DNA of 64,000 nucleotides from the NCBI RefSeq assembly GCF_001426375.1, contig NZ_LMEO01000002.1:39136-103135 (forward strand), given 5' to 3'. Of the stretch, positions 36,151-45,943 are shown piece after piece. The position numbers were made by a program, and so were the translations under genes. Under the pieces are notes generated by a model. That model had not been told where the DNA came from. It made no database searches and saw nothing but the letters and a program-made list of their open reading frames with translations. Each line of letters begins with the position of its first letter. The first letter of the stretch is position 1. This DNA comes from Paenibacillus sp. Root444D2 (lineage in GTDB: Bacteria; Bacillota; Bacilli; Paenibacillales; NBRC-103111).

Positions 36151-36955
36151 CTACTTGAACATCTGCAACGATGTAAATCATCGTTACAGAGCAAGACACT
36201 CACGGCTGAGACATCTGCAACAATGTAAAACATCGTTGCAAGTTGCACGCAGCGCGGATGTCAGCGTTTTTTTCATCTGCAACGTTGAAAATCATCGTTA
36301 CAGCGTGAGACTGCCACGGCTGAGACATCTGCAACGATGTAAAACATCGTTACAAGTTCCACGCAGCGCGGGAGCCAGCACTGTTTTCACCTGTAACGCT
36401 GGAAATTATCGTTACAGCGCAAGACAGCCACGGCTGAGACATCTGCAACGATGTAAAACATCGTTACAAGTTCCACGCAGCGCGGGTGTCAGCGCTTTTT
36501 TCATCTGCAACGCTGAAAATCATCGTTACAGCGCGAGACTGCCACGGCTGAGACATCTGCAACGATGTAAAACATCGTTACAAGTTCCACGCAGCGCGGG
36601 AGCCAGCACTGTTTTCACCTGCAACGCTGAAAATCATCGTTACAGCGCGAGACTGCCACGGCTGAGACATCTGCAACGATGTAAAACATCGTTACAAGCT
36701 GCACGCAACGCGGATGTCAGCGCTTTTTTCATCTGAACGCTGAAAATCATCGTTACCGCGCGAGACAGCCACGGCTGAGGCATTTGCAACGATGTAAAAC
36801 ATCGTTGCAAGTTCCACGCAACGCGGGAGCCAGCACTGTTTTCATATGCAACAATGTAAAACATCGTTGCAAGTTGCACGCAGCACGGATGTCAGCGCTT
36901 TTTTCATCTGCAACGATGTAAATCATCGTTACAAGCCACACGCAGCACGGATATC
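36150..36955. repeat. 114-bp tandem hairpin repeat (array C)
   Basis: The marker GGCTGAGACATCTGC recurs at about 36204, 36318, 36432, 36546, 36660 and 36773: four intervals of 114 bases, then one of 113. Each unit holds AACGATGTAAAACATCGTT (a perfect short hairpin), a CACGCAGCGCGG segment and a second, looser hairpin AACGCTGAAAATCATCGTT. Two degenerate half-units follow to about 36955. Because 114 is 38 codons the repeats read through as a false open frame on both strands. It lies between the heterodimeric ABC exporter and the SGNH operon. Confidence 0.9.
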
Positions 36956-37012
36956 AGGCCTTATCCCACCTGTATTAAAGGGTTGCCTTCTGTCACCCAA
37001 AACATATAAATT

Positions 37013-37090
37013 CTTATCTTATGAGATAAGCTCGTAAACCGAGCTCTCACTTGTCGATGCTTACAATAGGCTCGGTTTCCGATCCTATTG
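37013..37090. other. Cluster of three hairpins with an alternative pairing
   Basis: CTTATCT-TATG-AGATAAG (37013-37030), AGCTCG-TAAAC-CGAGCT (37029-37045) and CAATAGG-N13-CCTATTG (37064-37090) stand in a row. AAACCGAG (37036-37043) inside the second can instead pair with CTCGGTTT (37071-37078) in the loop of the third. This is a switch-like or small-RNA-like layout in a gene-free stretch downstream of the ABC exporter. No known riboswitch motif was recognised. Confidence 0.4.
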
Positions 37091-37184
37091 CAAGGAAAAT
37101 CATTGCGGAAAATGTAGGCTGAGAAGCTATTTCCCATCAACCCAATCAACTCACTTCCGTGCTCTAAACTTCCTCTATTCACCG

Positions 37185-37223
37185 AAAAAAGCCATTTAAC
37201 CGCCGCAGCAGTTAAACAGCTTT
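37185..37223 (-). terminator. Terminator of the heterodimeric ABC exporter operon
   Basis: On the minus strand AAAGC-TG-TTTAAC, a 10-base loop and GTTAAA-TG-GCTTT are followed directly by more T residues, 12 bases after the exporter stop. Confidence 0.85.
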
Positions 37224-37234
37224 ATCTCAGAACC

Positions 37235-39082
37235 TTAAACCGCATCCTGCAAAAATTTGTATTGGGCTTGAATTAGTCCAAAGTAAATCTTTTGTTCTTT
37301 CATGAGTTCCTCATGATTACCGATCTCCATCATTCGCCCATGATCGAGCACTACGATTTTATCAGCATTCCGAATCGTAGAAAGTCTGTGTGCGACGATG
37401 AAGGAGGTTCGACCGGCAAGCAGCGTTTTGAGAGCTTCCTGAATTTTGAGCTCAGTATCCGTATCAATACTAGCCGTTGCTTCATCCAAGATAAGAACAC
37501 GCGGGTTCGCAAGCAGTGCCCTGGCAAAGGATAACAACTGACGCTGCCCCATCGAGAGTACGTTACCGCGCTCTTGAACCTCTGTATCATATCCAGCCGG
37601 CAAACTCATGATAAAATCGTGCGCATGAACAGCCTTGGCTACAATCTCAATCTCTTCATTTGTAGCATCTAGCCGACCGAATCGGATATTATCCCGAATC
37701 GTACCAGAGAAAATAAACGTATCTTGAAGCACGACTCCGATCTGAGAACGCAAGCTTCGTATGGTTACATGACGAATATCCTGGCCATCGATTAGTATTT
37801 TGCCTTCATTTGGGTCATAGAAGCGGCATAATAAATTCATAATCGTACTTTTACCCGAACCTGTATGGCCAACTAACGCTATGGATTGCCCAGCCTGTAC
37901 ATCTAAATTAATGCCCTTGAGTGCAGGTCTGCCAGGCTCATACTCAAATACGAGATTCTCAAACTTCACATTCCCTTGGATACTTGATAAATCTTTAGCG
38001 CCTTCGATTTCAGCCACAGTTGGTTCCTCATCAATAAACTCGAAGATCCGCTCCGCTGAAGCCATTGCAATGAGCAGTTGGGAATACATTTGTCCTAAAC
38101 GCGTAATAGGTTCCCAGAAATAGCCTATGTAAGTAGCGAATGCAACTAATAAACCGACCGATATTTCTTCCGTTTGAATTAAATGAGCACCTAGCCAGAA
38201 CAGAATGCAATAGCCAACGGCTCCCGTAATTTCAATGAGTGGACCAAACGATTGATTGAGCATTGAAGCTCGGTTCCAAGACAACCGATTGACCATATTC
38301 ATTTTGGTGAAGAATTGAATATTTTCTTTTTCTTGCGTATAGGCTTGTGTAACTTTGATGCCTTGTATGCATTCATTTAAATGAGCATTCAGACGGGATT
38401 GCTTCATCGTCACGTCCTGCCAAGCACGACGAATCTTTTTCCGAAGCTGAGTCGATATGAGGAACATAATCGGAACCGTCACGATAATCGACGCGCCTAA
38501 TTTGAAATTAAACGTCAACAAAATAATAATAATGCCGCAGAGCTGCACAACATCAATTAATAAGTTAACAACACCGTTCGTAAACAAATCTTGCAAAGAA
38601 TTCACATAGTTTGTAACTCGAACGAGCACAGAGCCTGCCGGACGTGTATCGAAGAAACGAAATGACAGCTTTTGAATATGACTGAATAAATCATGACGCA
38701 GATCGTAGATGACCCGCTGACCAATCATATTCGTATATTTAATACGGAATGTATTGGCTAGCCATTGAATGACATATACCGTAAGCATGATCCCAACGAT
38801 TAGGAAAAGCAGATTCTTATCCTTAGGAATGATGGAATTATCAATAGCTTCACGAATGAGCAGTGGAATGGTAAGCTTGGTGATTGCTCCTACCAACATC
38901 ATGATAATGATGATAGGCAGCATTTGTTTCTTATAAGGCTTCATATAACTAAATAAACGTTTCAACTGACCCCAATCAAAGGGCTTTTCAATCAGTTCAT
39001 CATCTTGATATACGAATCGTTGCCCCGCTTGGGAATCTTCTCTTTTGGCAGATGCCTCGGCTTGCGTCGAATTAGTACTCAA
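37235..39082 (-). CDS. ABC exporter half-transporter, subunit with consensus Walker B
   Basis: 615 residues: six membrane segments (about 50-345), then an ATPase domain with Walker A ALVGHTGSGKSTIMNLL, a deviant signature LSMGQRQLLSFARAL, and Walker B VLILDEATASIDTD with the catalytic Glu. It starts at a TTG overlapping the upstream subunit's stop as TTGA, with AAGAAGG 8 bases before. It pairs with the subunit at 39079-40920 as a heterodimeric exporter of the YheI/YheH (BmrCD), TM287/288 type. Likely exports drugs or other amphiphiles; substrate unproven. Confidence 0.93.
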   Translation of the reverse strand: MSTNSTQAEASAKREDSQAGQRFVYQDDELIEKPFDWGQLKRLFSYMKPYKKQMLPIIIIMMLVGAITKLTIPLLIREAIDNSIIPKDKNLLFLIVGIMLTVYVIQWLANTFRIKYTNMIGQRVIYDLRHDLFSHIQKLSFRFFDTRPAGSVLVRVTNYVNSLQDLFTNGVVNLLIDVVQLCGIIIILLTFNFKLGASIIVTVPIMFLISTQLRKKIRRAWQDVTMKQSRLNAHLNECIQGIKVTQAYTQEKENIQFFTKMNMVNRLSWNRASMLNQSFGPLIEITGAVGYCILFWLGAHLIQTEEISVGLLVAFATYIGYFWEPITRLGQMYSQLLIAMASAERIFEFIDEEPTVAEIEGAKDLSSIQGNVKFENLVFEYEPGRPALKGINLDVQAGQSIALVGHTGSGKSTIMNLLCRFYDPNEGKILIDGQDIRHVTIRSLRSQIGVVLQDTFIFSGTIRDNIRFGRLDATNEEIEIVAKAVHAHDFIMSLPAGYDTEVQERGNVLSMGQRQLLSFARALLANPRVLILDEATASIDTDTELKIQEALKTLLAGRTSFIVAHRLSTIRNADKIVVLDHGRMMEIGNHEELMKEQKIYFGLIQAQYKFLQDAV

Positions 39083-40920
39083 TGTGCTAACCTTCTTTCT
39101 TGCGATGGAGAATGGTTTAATGCTTCTAAATCCAAATCCAAACCCGAATCCTTTGTTGCCGCAGCCTGGCTGCTTGCAGCCGTTCTCTGAGGCCCATCCG
39201 CATACTGAATGTCATAGGTTTGACGGTAAAGTCCGTCCTGCTGCAGCAGATCCTGATGTGTGCCTCTTTGCACAATCCGTCCTTTATCCAGAACAATAAT
39301 TTCATCAGCATGCTTCAAGGAAGATATCCGGTGAGCAATGATGAATGTTGTACGCCCTTTCATAACCTCGCCGAAGCCTGCTTGAATCTCATGTTCCGTT
39401 TCCATATCAACCGCACTAGTTGCGTCGTCCAGAACGAGAATTTTAGGATCTTTGATCAGCGCCCGAGCGATGGCAATCCGCTGCTTTTGACCTCCGGACA
39501 AGCCTAATCCGCGTTCACCAACAACCGTGTCGTAACCTTCCGGAAGCTCCATAATGAAATCATGCGCTTTGGACAACTTAGCTGCCCGAATAATGTCATC
39601 CATCGTCATATCTTTACGTCCATAAGAGATATTGTTTCGGATTGAAGAGGAAAACAAGAATGTTTCTTGGAAAACTGTAGCGATCTGATTGCGATAGCTT
39701 TCTACTTGCAAAGATCGAATATCTTGACCATCTAACATAACCTTGCCTTCTTTAACGTTATAAGCCCTCATTAGCAAGGAAATGACTGTTGTTTTACCCG
39801 AGCCTGTGCTGCCTAAAAGACCTATAACAGAACCAGGTGGAGCATCAACTGAGAAATCATAGAGTGCAGGTTGTTTTTCCGGATATGAAAATGTGACATG
39901 ATCAAAACGTACATGACCTTTTACATGTTCACTCTTCAAAGCAATCGCACCTTCTTGATCTTTCACATGCATGTAATGATTCAAAACTTCCAAAATTTTC
40001 TCACCCGAAGCTTTGGTTTGTGTGAAGTTATTAATATGAAAGCCCAAACCCCACATCGGTCCAATGATGTACCAGATAAGACTGAAGCAAGCGACGAGTT
40101 CACCTAATGTAATGGTATTCTCGATCACCATGTATCCGCCAACTCCGAGCAAAGTGACGACACTTAAATTCGCCAATATCTCCATGATTGGAAAATACTT
40201 CGCCCAGATCCCTGAGGTCTCGATATTCATGGCTTTATAATCCTCATTGCGTGCTGAAAACTTCGTTACCTCATGAGGTTCACGCGCAAACGATTTCACC
40301 GTTCGAACCCCAGTAATATTTTCTTGTACCGCAGTAGTCATCGTACTGAGGGATTGACGTACCATTCGAAAAGCCGGATGAATTTTGCCTTCAAAACGAA
40401 TGGCAGTAAACGCCAGAAAAGGCATTGTAATCATCGTAAGTAAAGCCAATTTCCAGTTAATCGAAAACATCATTCCCATACCGAAAACCAGCATCAACAT
40501 CACGTTTAGGAGCTGAGCGAAGCCAAAGCCGATAAACTGTCGAATGGCCTCCAAATCAGCAGTCAATCTTGACATTAAGTCCCCTGTTCTTGCCTGATCA
40601 TAATATTGAAAGGATAAGTACTGGAGCTTGTTGTACAGCGCATTACGCAAATGATACGCGACGCGGTTACCTAAACGGCCTCCGCATAAGCCATGAAGAA
40701 ATTGAAACATCCCCTTCATTGAAACGACTAGTACGACTACAAGCGCAAGTCTGGGAACGAGCTCAAATTGTTTCTTCGTGATCACCTCGTCGATTAAATA
40801 CCGTAGTAAATTCGGATAAACGAGACCGAGCGCGGTTGCCACCGCTAAACATGCAATTGCTCCAAAAAATAATTTTTTCTCTGGCCAAAAATACGGCTTC
40901 AGTTGCCTGAACACTTCCAC
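39079..40920 (-). CDS. ABC exporter half-transporter, subunit with degenerate catalytic site
   Basis: 613 residues: six membrane segments, Walker A GLLGSTGSGKTTVISLL, consensus signature LGLSGGQKQRIAIARAL, and Walker B ILVLDDATSAVDME in which the catalytic Glu is Asp. With the partner's deviant signature this makes one degenerate and one working ATP site, the asymmetric layout of heterodimeric exporters. First gene of a two-gene operon. The C-terminal tail of about 35 residues is Ala/Ser-rich and poorly conserved in appearance. Confidence 0.93.
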   Translation of the reverse strand: MEVFRQLKPYFWPEKKLFFGAIACLAVATALGLVYPNLLRYLIDEVITKKQFELVPRLALVVVLVVSMKGMFQFLHGLCGGRLGNRVAYHLRNALYNKLQYLSFQYYDQARTGDLMSRLTADLEAIRQFIGFGFAQLLNVMLMLVFGMGMMFSINWKLALLTMITMPFLAFTAIRFEGKIHPAFRMVRQSLSTMTTAVQENITGVRTVKSFAREPHEVTKFSARNEDYKAMNIETSGIWAKYFPIMEILANLSVVTLLGVGGYMVIENTITLGELVACFSLIWYIIGPMWGLGFHINNFTQTKASGEKILEVLNHYMHVKDQEGAIALKSEHVKGHVRFDHVTFSYPEKQPALYDFSVDAPPGSVIGLLGSTGSGKTTVISLLMRAYNVKEGKVMLDGQDIRSLQVESYRNQIATVFQETFLFSSSIRNNISYGRKDMTMDDIIRAAKLSKAHDFIMELPEGYDTVVGERGLGLSGGQKQRIAIARALIKDPKILVLDDATSAVDMETEHEIQAGFGEVMKGRTTFIIAHRISSLKHADEIIVLDKGRIVQRGTHQDLLQQDGLYRQTYDIQYADGPQRTAASSQAAATKDSGLDLDLEALNHSPSQERRLAH

Positions 40921-41140
40921 TTTGGGGCCCCCTCCTCAAGAAGGATAAATTGGAAAAGCTTAGAAAGCGTTTTATTACCTAATGAATCTTAACACCATCC
41001 CTATTAGCGAGCAATCAGAGGATACGAGGATTTAAACGCTTAAATGCCCATAACTTCACAAAATCTTGCAGGAATCCCCCCTATTCTTTAAAATCATCCA
41101 GATAACCATCGATGTAAGCCCTTACATGGCAATACGTAAT

Positions 41141-41180
41141 AAAGGGTTGGCCAAGTTCAATAGAACCCGACCAACCCTTT
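41141..41180. terminator. Terminator-like hairpin after the dynamin gene
   Basis: AAAGGGTTGG-N20-CCAACCCTTT is a perfect 10-bp stem located 10 bases past the dynamin stop. The T tract is better on the plus strand (TTTTGTTT), but no plus-strand gene precedes it. Confidence 0.65.
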
Positions 41181-41190
41181 TGTTTAATCA

Positions 41191-44100
41191 TTAAACAAAA
41201 GCCTTTAATTGATGCTGTTTGGATATAAGTTCGTTCAAATCAATCTTCATTTCGAGCGCATCGCGAAGCCCTTCTGCATGCTCATTCAGTTGTTGCAGCA
41301 TCAGATTTTTCTGAGTTGCAAGCCAATTTTCCAACTGATTCGCATAAGCTTGTTCAAGCTCCATGGTTTGCTGCTCGATAAATTCGGCAACTGGTGTGTT
41401 CATCCGATTTTCCAAATCTGCTCTGAGCTTGCTTTTGCCATCGCCTTCGAAAAATTGCTTCGCATTTTTGAAATGACTTTGGAGCAGCTTCAAGGTTACA
41501 TCTGGAACATCTAGTTTAGACGTAATTTCAGGTGTCACGAACTTATTTGATTCATACGTTCCACTTTCGAATCCTTCCATCAACTCACCAAGCTGCTCTT
41601 CCCAGCGCTTTACACGGCTCTTGCTAATCAGATTCATGCGATTTTCAACCCGAAGCGTTGTGGCTAATACCTCTTGGGATAAATCGTAGCCAATCATTCG
41701 CAGCAGCTCACTCCATGCAGATTGTAGAGCTTGCTTCGGATCTCTGGCATCATCCCTGAAGGTCGAAGGATTAAACGCATAATTGTATAATTCACCGAAG
41801 CGGTACATCGTGCGCTGTTTGACGTAATACAGAAGCTCCTGAATTTCTTTCTTTAATTCTTTGAGCTCCGCTTCATAAAGAGTACTTTCAAGAAGCTCTG
41901 TTCCGGCATTCTCCGCTTGTCCTAGCTTGGTTAACTGAAGCTTCCGTTCTTCCTCCCCGGACTGCGCACGCTCCAGCCATTGCTGCATAGTAGCAATCGC
42001 GCGATTAAGCTCTAAATTAGCTGCATGGATAGCGACATCACTAAGCTCATTGAACGTAAACTTCACGAACTCTTGCTCAAATGGCTGAATGCCAGATTGG
42101 GTAACCAACGCTTCGTTTCCTGTTATTTTACCTTCTGCGGCCAAATAACTGGATATTGGATAAATACGCGGATTCCGGATGCCATGCTGCAGCAAATTCG
42201 TTTCCACATGTTTAATTACGCCATTTAATTCTTCCGAGCTAGCGGCAAGGTCAGCCGCATTGACGATGAAAAACATTTTATCCATCTCAAAGCTGTCCTT
42301 CACACGTCCGAGCTGCAAAAGAAATTCGCGATCTGCTTGCGAGAAGGCGTGATTGTAATAAGTAACGAAAAGAATAGCATCCGCATTTTTAATATAGTTA
42401 AAAGCTACCCCGGTATGACGAGCATTTATGGAATCTGCCCCTGGCGTATCAACGAATATAATACCTTGTTCAGTCAATGGATTGGAATAATATAATTCGA
42501 TAAATTCAACAAAACAGGACTTAGATTCGTCTGCAACATAGCTTGGGAACTCATCTTTTGTTATTTTCAGTTCTGTCCCTAAATGACCATGGGCTAGTGC
42601 CCAACCCTTCTCCACTGCCTTCAGGAAAGAATAGTGCGGCTTCCCTTTGGCCGTAACGTCCGCTGGAGAAAGGGCGCTTATGCGTTTGAGTGCTGATGTC
42701 ATGTCTGTCGCCTGCACGCCGAGTATGTCCAAAGAATAGAGAACGTCCTGCATAATCGCTTCCGTCTTCTTCATTTTGACCTTGGCTGTGCCATGCGGCC
42801 AACCTTCCTGCGGCGGCATGATCTTGTTGATCGCCGCCGTCGTTGGATTCGGCGAAACCGGCAGCACTCTTTCCCCAATCAACGCATTGGCGAAAGAGGA
42901 TTTGCCGGCGCTGAAGGCGCCGAACAGGGCAATTGTGAACGTCCGCTGCCGCAGACGTTCCGATTTCTCGCGCATGGAGCGCGCGATCGACCTCATCGAC
43001 GGCAGGCCCTCGATGAGGCTTGAGGCCGCCTGCAAATCGGCGGCCTTGCGCTCCATGCGCCTACCGTGTTCACCCGAGGTGAACGCGGTAGGCGCTGATG
43101 ACGCTGCCTCCACAGGGGCAGCGGTAGTGCCTGCGGCCGCCGATGCCGTGGCAGCGGCCTGCAGGATCGTGCCCATGGAGGTCACGTGCAGTCCCCCGCT
43201 TAGCGGGGCGGCTGCCGTCTCCTCCATGGCCGTGTACTGCTGCGCAGCCGGCAGCGCCGGCGCAGGCGGTCTAGGCCAGCTGGCCATGCGCAGCAGCTGG
43301 GCCTCTGCCTCCGCCTCGGCTTCCTCGAGGCGCTGCAGTTCCCGGCAAGCGCTGAGGCGCACGCCCAGCGCTTCGAGTTCTGCCGCAAGCGCGTCAGCCG
43401 CTTGCGCCCCCCCCTCGCGGACTGCAGCCGCGAGCAGATCAATCACCGCAAACGCCTGTTTGCGGTACTGCTGTTTAATATCAGATGACACCTGCTTCAT
43501 GTAGTTGAGCGTATATTCGCCGCCGAAGGTTGCGCCAGCATTCACTTGCGCTCCAAGCCACTGTGTCGTTACGTCAACCTTCAGTGCTTCGATTTGCGCG
43601 GTAAGGGCAGGATCATGCTGCCCTTGCTCCTGAGCAGCCTTTTTCAAAGCATCCCTCAGATGCCAATCCAGCTGTGCTTCTACTTGCTCAGCCAAATCCG
43701 CCTGAAACGTTCCCAGGCGTTTCTCCGTCTCCAGAGCCGTTTGTGCAGCTCTAGAGAAAAAGCCTACCTTGAACCCAGGCTTACGGCTCTCCAAATACGC
43801 ATGAGCCTGATCCCTGGTCAAGGCTGGTGTGATATTGGCATTCTCGATAATCATGCCAACTTCCTTACGGAGCGCCGCCGTTAACGCTTCCGGCCGTCCC
43901 TTCACCGCTGCAAACTCTTCCTGCTTCGCAGCAGCTTGCGCCTGAACCTCTTGCACGTCACCTACCTGGCTGATTTGCTCCATAAGCTCCGCCTTCTGCG
44001 GCTCATGCTGATCAGCCAACCACTTGCCGTGCTCTGCTGCAAGATAACGCGCGGATGCGTCGATGCTGAAGCTTCGCAGTTCATCACCGCGCTCAATCAA

Positions 44101-44889
44101 ACGGCTTAGGAGCCATTGCAGCTTCGCATACTCATTATGCGGATGGTTTGGCTCCTTCATGGTTACGAACAGCAAATCGTCAGGCTCGATGCCCCAGCTT
44201 AGAAACGCTTGCTTCGTCCCCTCTTGATACTGTGCAAAAGGAAGCTCCCATTCTTTATGCTTATCAATCATATTTACAACCAAGTAGAGCGGCTTTCCCC
44301 ACTCCTTCATCTTCTTCGTAAATGCAAGATTGACTTCGGATTGAACATGGTTGTAATCCATAACATAGAAAACTACATCGGCTAGATGTAAAGCCGACTC
44401 CGTAGATTGATGATGAGCATCATCCGTAGAATCGATCCCTGGAGTATCAAGCAGTGCCGTTTGACTGCCTAGAAATGGAATCGGATACGTAATCTCAACC
44501 GTTTCAATATCGGTACCATTGACGCAATACGCTTCTAATTCTTCCAGCGCAATCGTCTTCGGTTTTCCCAGATTATTTACTGTGCCATCCTTCATACGAT
44601 GCGAAACATGTGCACCCGGTGACCCATTACGAATACTCACGATATTTGCACTTGTTGGAATCGGGCTGGACGGCAGCAAGGCGTGCCCACAAAGCTGATT
44701 AATCAGGGTCGATTTCCCTGCTGAGAAATGACCGCAGAACGCTATATTCATCCGTCCAGCGTCTATTTTATCTATCAGCTGACCAAGCTTGCTTGCGTTG
44801 TCGTAATCCCCTTTTGCTTGCAGATTAATCTGCATGTTTCTGATCGCATCCGGCATGACCGAGATGCTTATATCCACCATTTGCGTCAT
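41191..44889 (-). CDS. Tandem dynamin-like GTPase (DynA type)
   Basis: About 1232 residues from the ATG at 44889 (AAGGAG 12 bases upstream; frame open to 44928). Two dynamin units are fused: unit 1 with P-loop GHFSAGKSTLINQL (about 55) and switch LLDTPGIDSTDD; unit 2 with GAFSAGKSSFANAL (about 665) and FVDTPGADSINARH. Each GTPase is followed by a helical stalk. The layout matches B. subtilis DynA (YpbR), which fuses and protects membranes under phage or antibiotic stress. The joint between units (DNA about 43000-43450) is unusually GC-rich and codes an Ala-rich, low-complexity linker. Probably membrane-associated. Confidence 0.93.
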   Translation of the reverse strand: MTQMVDISISVMPDAIRNMQINLQAKGDYDNASKLGQLIDKIDAGRMNIAFCGHFSAGKSTLINQLCGHALLPSSPIPTSANIVSIRNGSPGAHVSHRMKDGTVNNLGKPKTIALEELEAYCVNGTDIETVEITYPIPFLGSQTALLDTPGIDSTDDAHHQSTESALHLADVVFYVMDYNHVQSEVNLAFTKKMKEWGKPLYLVVNMIDKHKEWELPFAQYQEGTKQAFLSWGIEPDDLLFVTMKEPNHPHNEYAKLQWLLSRLIERGDELRSFSIDASARYLAAEHGKWLADQHEPQKAELMEQISQVGDVQEVQAQAAAKQEEFAAVKGRPEALTAALRKEVGMIIENANITPALTRDQAHAYLESRKPGFKVGFFSRAAQTALETEKRLGTFQADLAEQVEAQLDWHLRDALKKAAQEQGQHDPALTAQIEALKVDVTTQWLGAQVNAGATFGGEYTLNYMKQVSSDIKQQYRKQAFAVIDLLAAAVREGGAQAADALAAELEALGVRLSACRELQRLEEAEAEAEAQLLRMASWPRPPAPALPAAQQYTAMEETAAAPLSGGLHVTSMGTILQAAATASAAAGTTAAPVEAASSAPTAFTSGEHGRRMERKAADLQAASSLIEGLPSMRSIARSMREKSERLRQRTFTIALFGAFSAGKSSFANALIGERVLPVSPNPTTAAINKIMPPQEGWPHGTAKVKMKKTEAIMQDVLYSLDILGVQATDMTSALKRISALSPADVTAKGKPHYSFLKAVEKGWALAHGHLGTELKITKDEFPSYVADESKSCFVEFIELYYSNPLTEQGIIFVDTPGADSINARHTGVAFNYIKNADAILFVTYYNHAFSQADREFLLQLGRVKDSFEMDKMFFIVNAADLAASSEELNGVIKHVETNLLQHGIRNPRIYPISSYLAAEGKITGNEALVTQSGIQPFEQEFVKFTFNELSDVAIHAANLELNRAIATMQQWLERAQSGEEERKLQLTKLGQAENAGTELLESTLYEAELKELKKEIQELLYYVKQRTMYRFGELYNYAFNPSTFRDDARDPKQALQSAWSELLRMIGYDLSQEVLATTLRVENRMNLISKSRVKRWEEQLGELMEGFESGTYESNKFVTPEITSKLDVPDVTLKLLQSHFKNAKQFFEGDGKSKLRADLENRMNTPVAEFIEQQTMELEQAYANQLENWLATQKNLMLQQLNEHAEGLRDALEMKIDLNELISKQHQLKAFV

Positions 44890-44942
44890 TCGTCCATTCC
44901 GCTCCTTATGATCCGTTCTTCTATCCAAACCTAACAGAAAAA

Positions 44943-44963
44943 AAATCTCCCAAAGGGAGATTT
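44943..44963 (-). terminator. Terminator after the 91-residue gene
   Basis: AAATCTCCC-AAA-GGGAGATTT, a perfect 9-bp stem followed by eight T on the minus strand, just after the stop at 44970. Confidence 0.9.
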
Positions 44964-44969
44964 AGGTTT

Positions 44970-45245
44970 TTAGGACATTACTGCTTTTTCTTTTTCCGGC
45001 AAGAAAATTTCAAAGACATCGCGATGCTGCAAAATCGTAATGTCGGAGTCTTTTACTTTCATAACCACGACCTCGGATTTCGTTTTCATCTTGTCTATGT
45101 AATTCTGAGGAACTTCACCGGATTCACTGACTGTTACACCTTCAATGACTTTTTCCTCATTATCGGCTAGAGGCGTGTTAATCACTTGCTCATAAATATC
45201 GGAGAACAGTTCAAAGCTATTCGTGTATACGGCGATGCATTTCAT
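44970..45245 (-). CDS. Hypothetical protein, 91 residues
   Basis: Starts at the ATG at 45245 (AAAGGATGGG upstream); the frame is open ten codons further. The sequence begins MKCIAVYTNSFELFSDIYEQV and contains VVVMKVKDSDITILQHRDVFEIFLP, an alpha/beta protein with no signal peptide or membrane segment. It lies 26 bases after nth with its own terminator, so nth and this gene form an operon. Family not recognised with confidence. Confidence 0.75.
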   Translation of the reverse strand: MKCIAVYTNSFELFSDIYEQVINTPLADNEEKVIEGVTVSESGEVPQNYIDKMKTKSEVVVMKVKDSDITILQHRDVFEIFLPEKEKAVMS

Positions 45246-45271
45246 TTCAAATCCCATCCTTTGTCTGCATA

Positions 45272-45943
45272 TCATTTGTTTGTAATAGTTTTCCTAGTTG
45301 CACTTGGTTTCATACGTTTCTTACCCTCACGACAATTGTCCAACAATGGACATATCGTGCACTGCGGGTTCTGAGCCTTGCAGTGATATCTACCGAAGAA
45401 TATAAGGCGATGATGCGTTTGTGTCCACTCTTCACGCGGAACCTTCTTCATCAGCTTCTTTTCTACTTCAAGTACTGAATCGTCCCAGCCAACTAATCCT
45501 AGTCTTTTGGAGACTCGCTCAACATGAGTGTCTACCGCAATAGCAGGTACCCCAAAAGCGTTCGATACGACGACATTTGCCGTTTTACGGCCTACGCCTG
45601 GTAGTTCGACCAAGTGTTCGTGCTTCTCTGGAATTTCGCCTTCAAACTTGTCCAGCAACAATTGACACAGCTTTTGAATATTGCTTGCCTTATTTCGAAA
45701 TAAACCAATCCGTCGAATGTCTTGCTCCAGTTCCGTAAGCGGAACGGCCAAGTAATCTTCAGGACGCTTATATTTCTGAAATAAATCCAATGTCACCTTA
45801 TTCACGGTTTCATCGGTGCATTGAGCTGATAATAATACAGCAATCGTTAATTCAAACGGATTACTGTGGCGCAGCTCGCAATGTGCATCCGGAAAGAGCT
45901 CACCGATTGTATCCAAAATATGTCTTACTAACTTCTGTGTCAT
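45272..45943 (-). CDS. nth: Endonuclease III
   Basis: 223 residues. Helix-hairpin-helix ELPGVGRKTANVVVSNAFG with the catalytic Lys, the catalytic Asp in AVDTHVERVSKRLGL, and the [4Fe-4S] ligands Cys188, Cys195, Cys198 and Cys204 (C-X6-C-X2-C-X5-C). A DNA glycosylase/AP lyase removing oxidised pyrimidines. The length is normal for Bacillota. Translated ahead of the 91-residue gene. Confidence 0.97.
   Translation of the reverse strand: MTQKLVRHILDTIGELFPDAHCELRHSNPFELTIAVLLSAQCTDETVNKVTLDLFQKYKRPEDYLAVPLTELEQDIRRIGLFRNKASNIQKLCQLLLDKFEGEIPEKHEHLVELPGVGRKTANVVVSNAFGVPAIAVDTHVERVSKRLGLVGWDDSVLEVEKKLMKKVPREEWTQTHHRLIFFGRYHCKAQNPQCTICPLLDNCREGKKRMKPSATRKTITNK

Noticed and set aside
36017..36736. 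239-codon open frame with 38-residue repeats
   Set aside because: It is the 114-bp tandem repeat read in frame. No ribosome site precedes it, frames are open on the other strand as well, and one 113-base unit breaks it.
42776..43504. 242-codon plus-strand frame opposite the dynamin gene
   Set aside because: It lies in the GC-rich linker where stop codons are rare; the dynamin frame is clearly the coding one.
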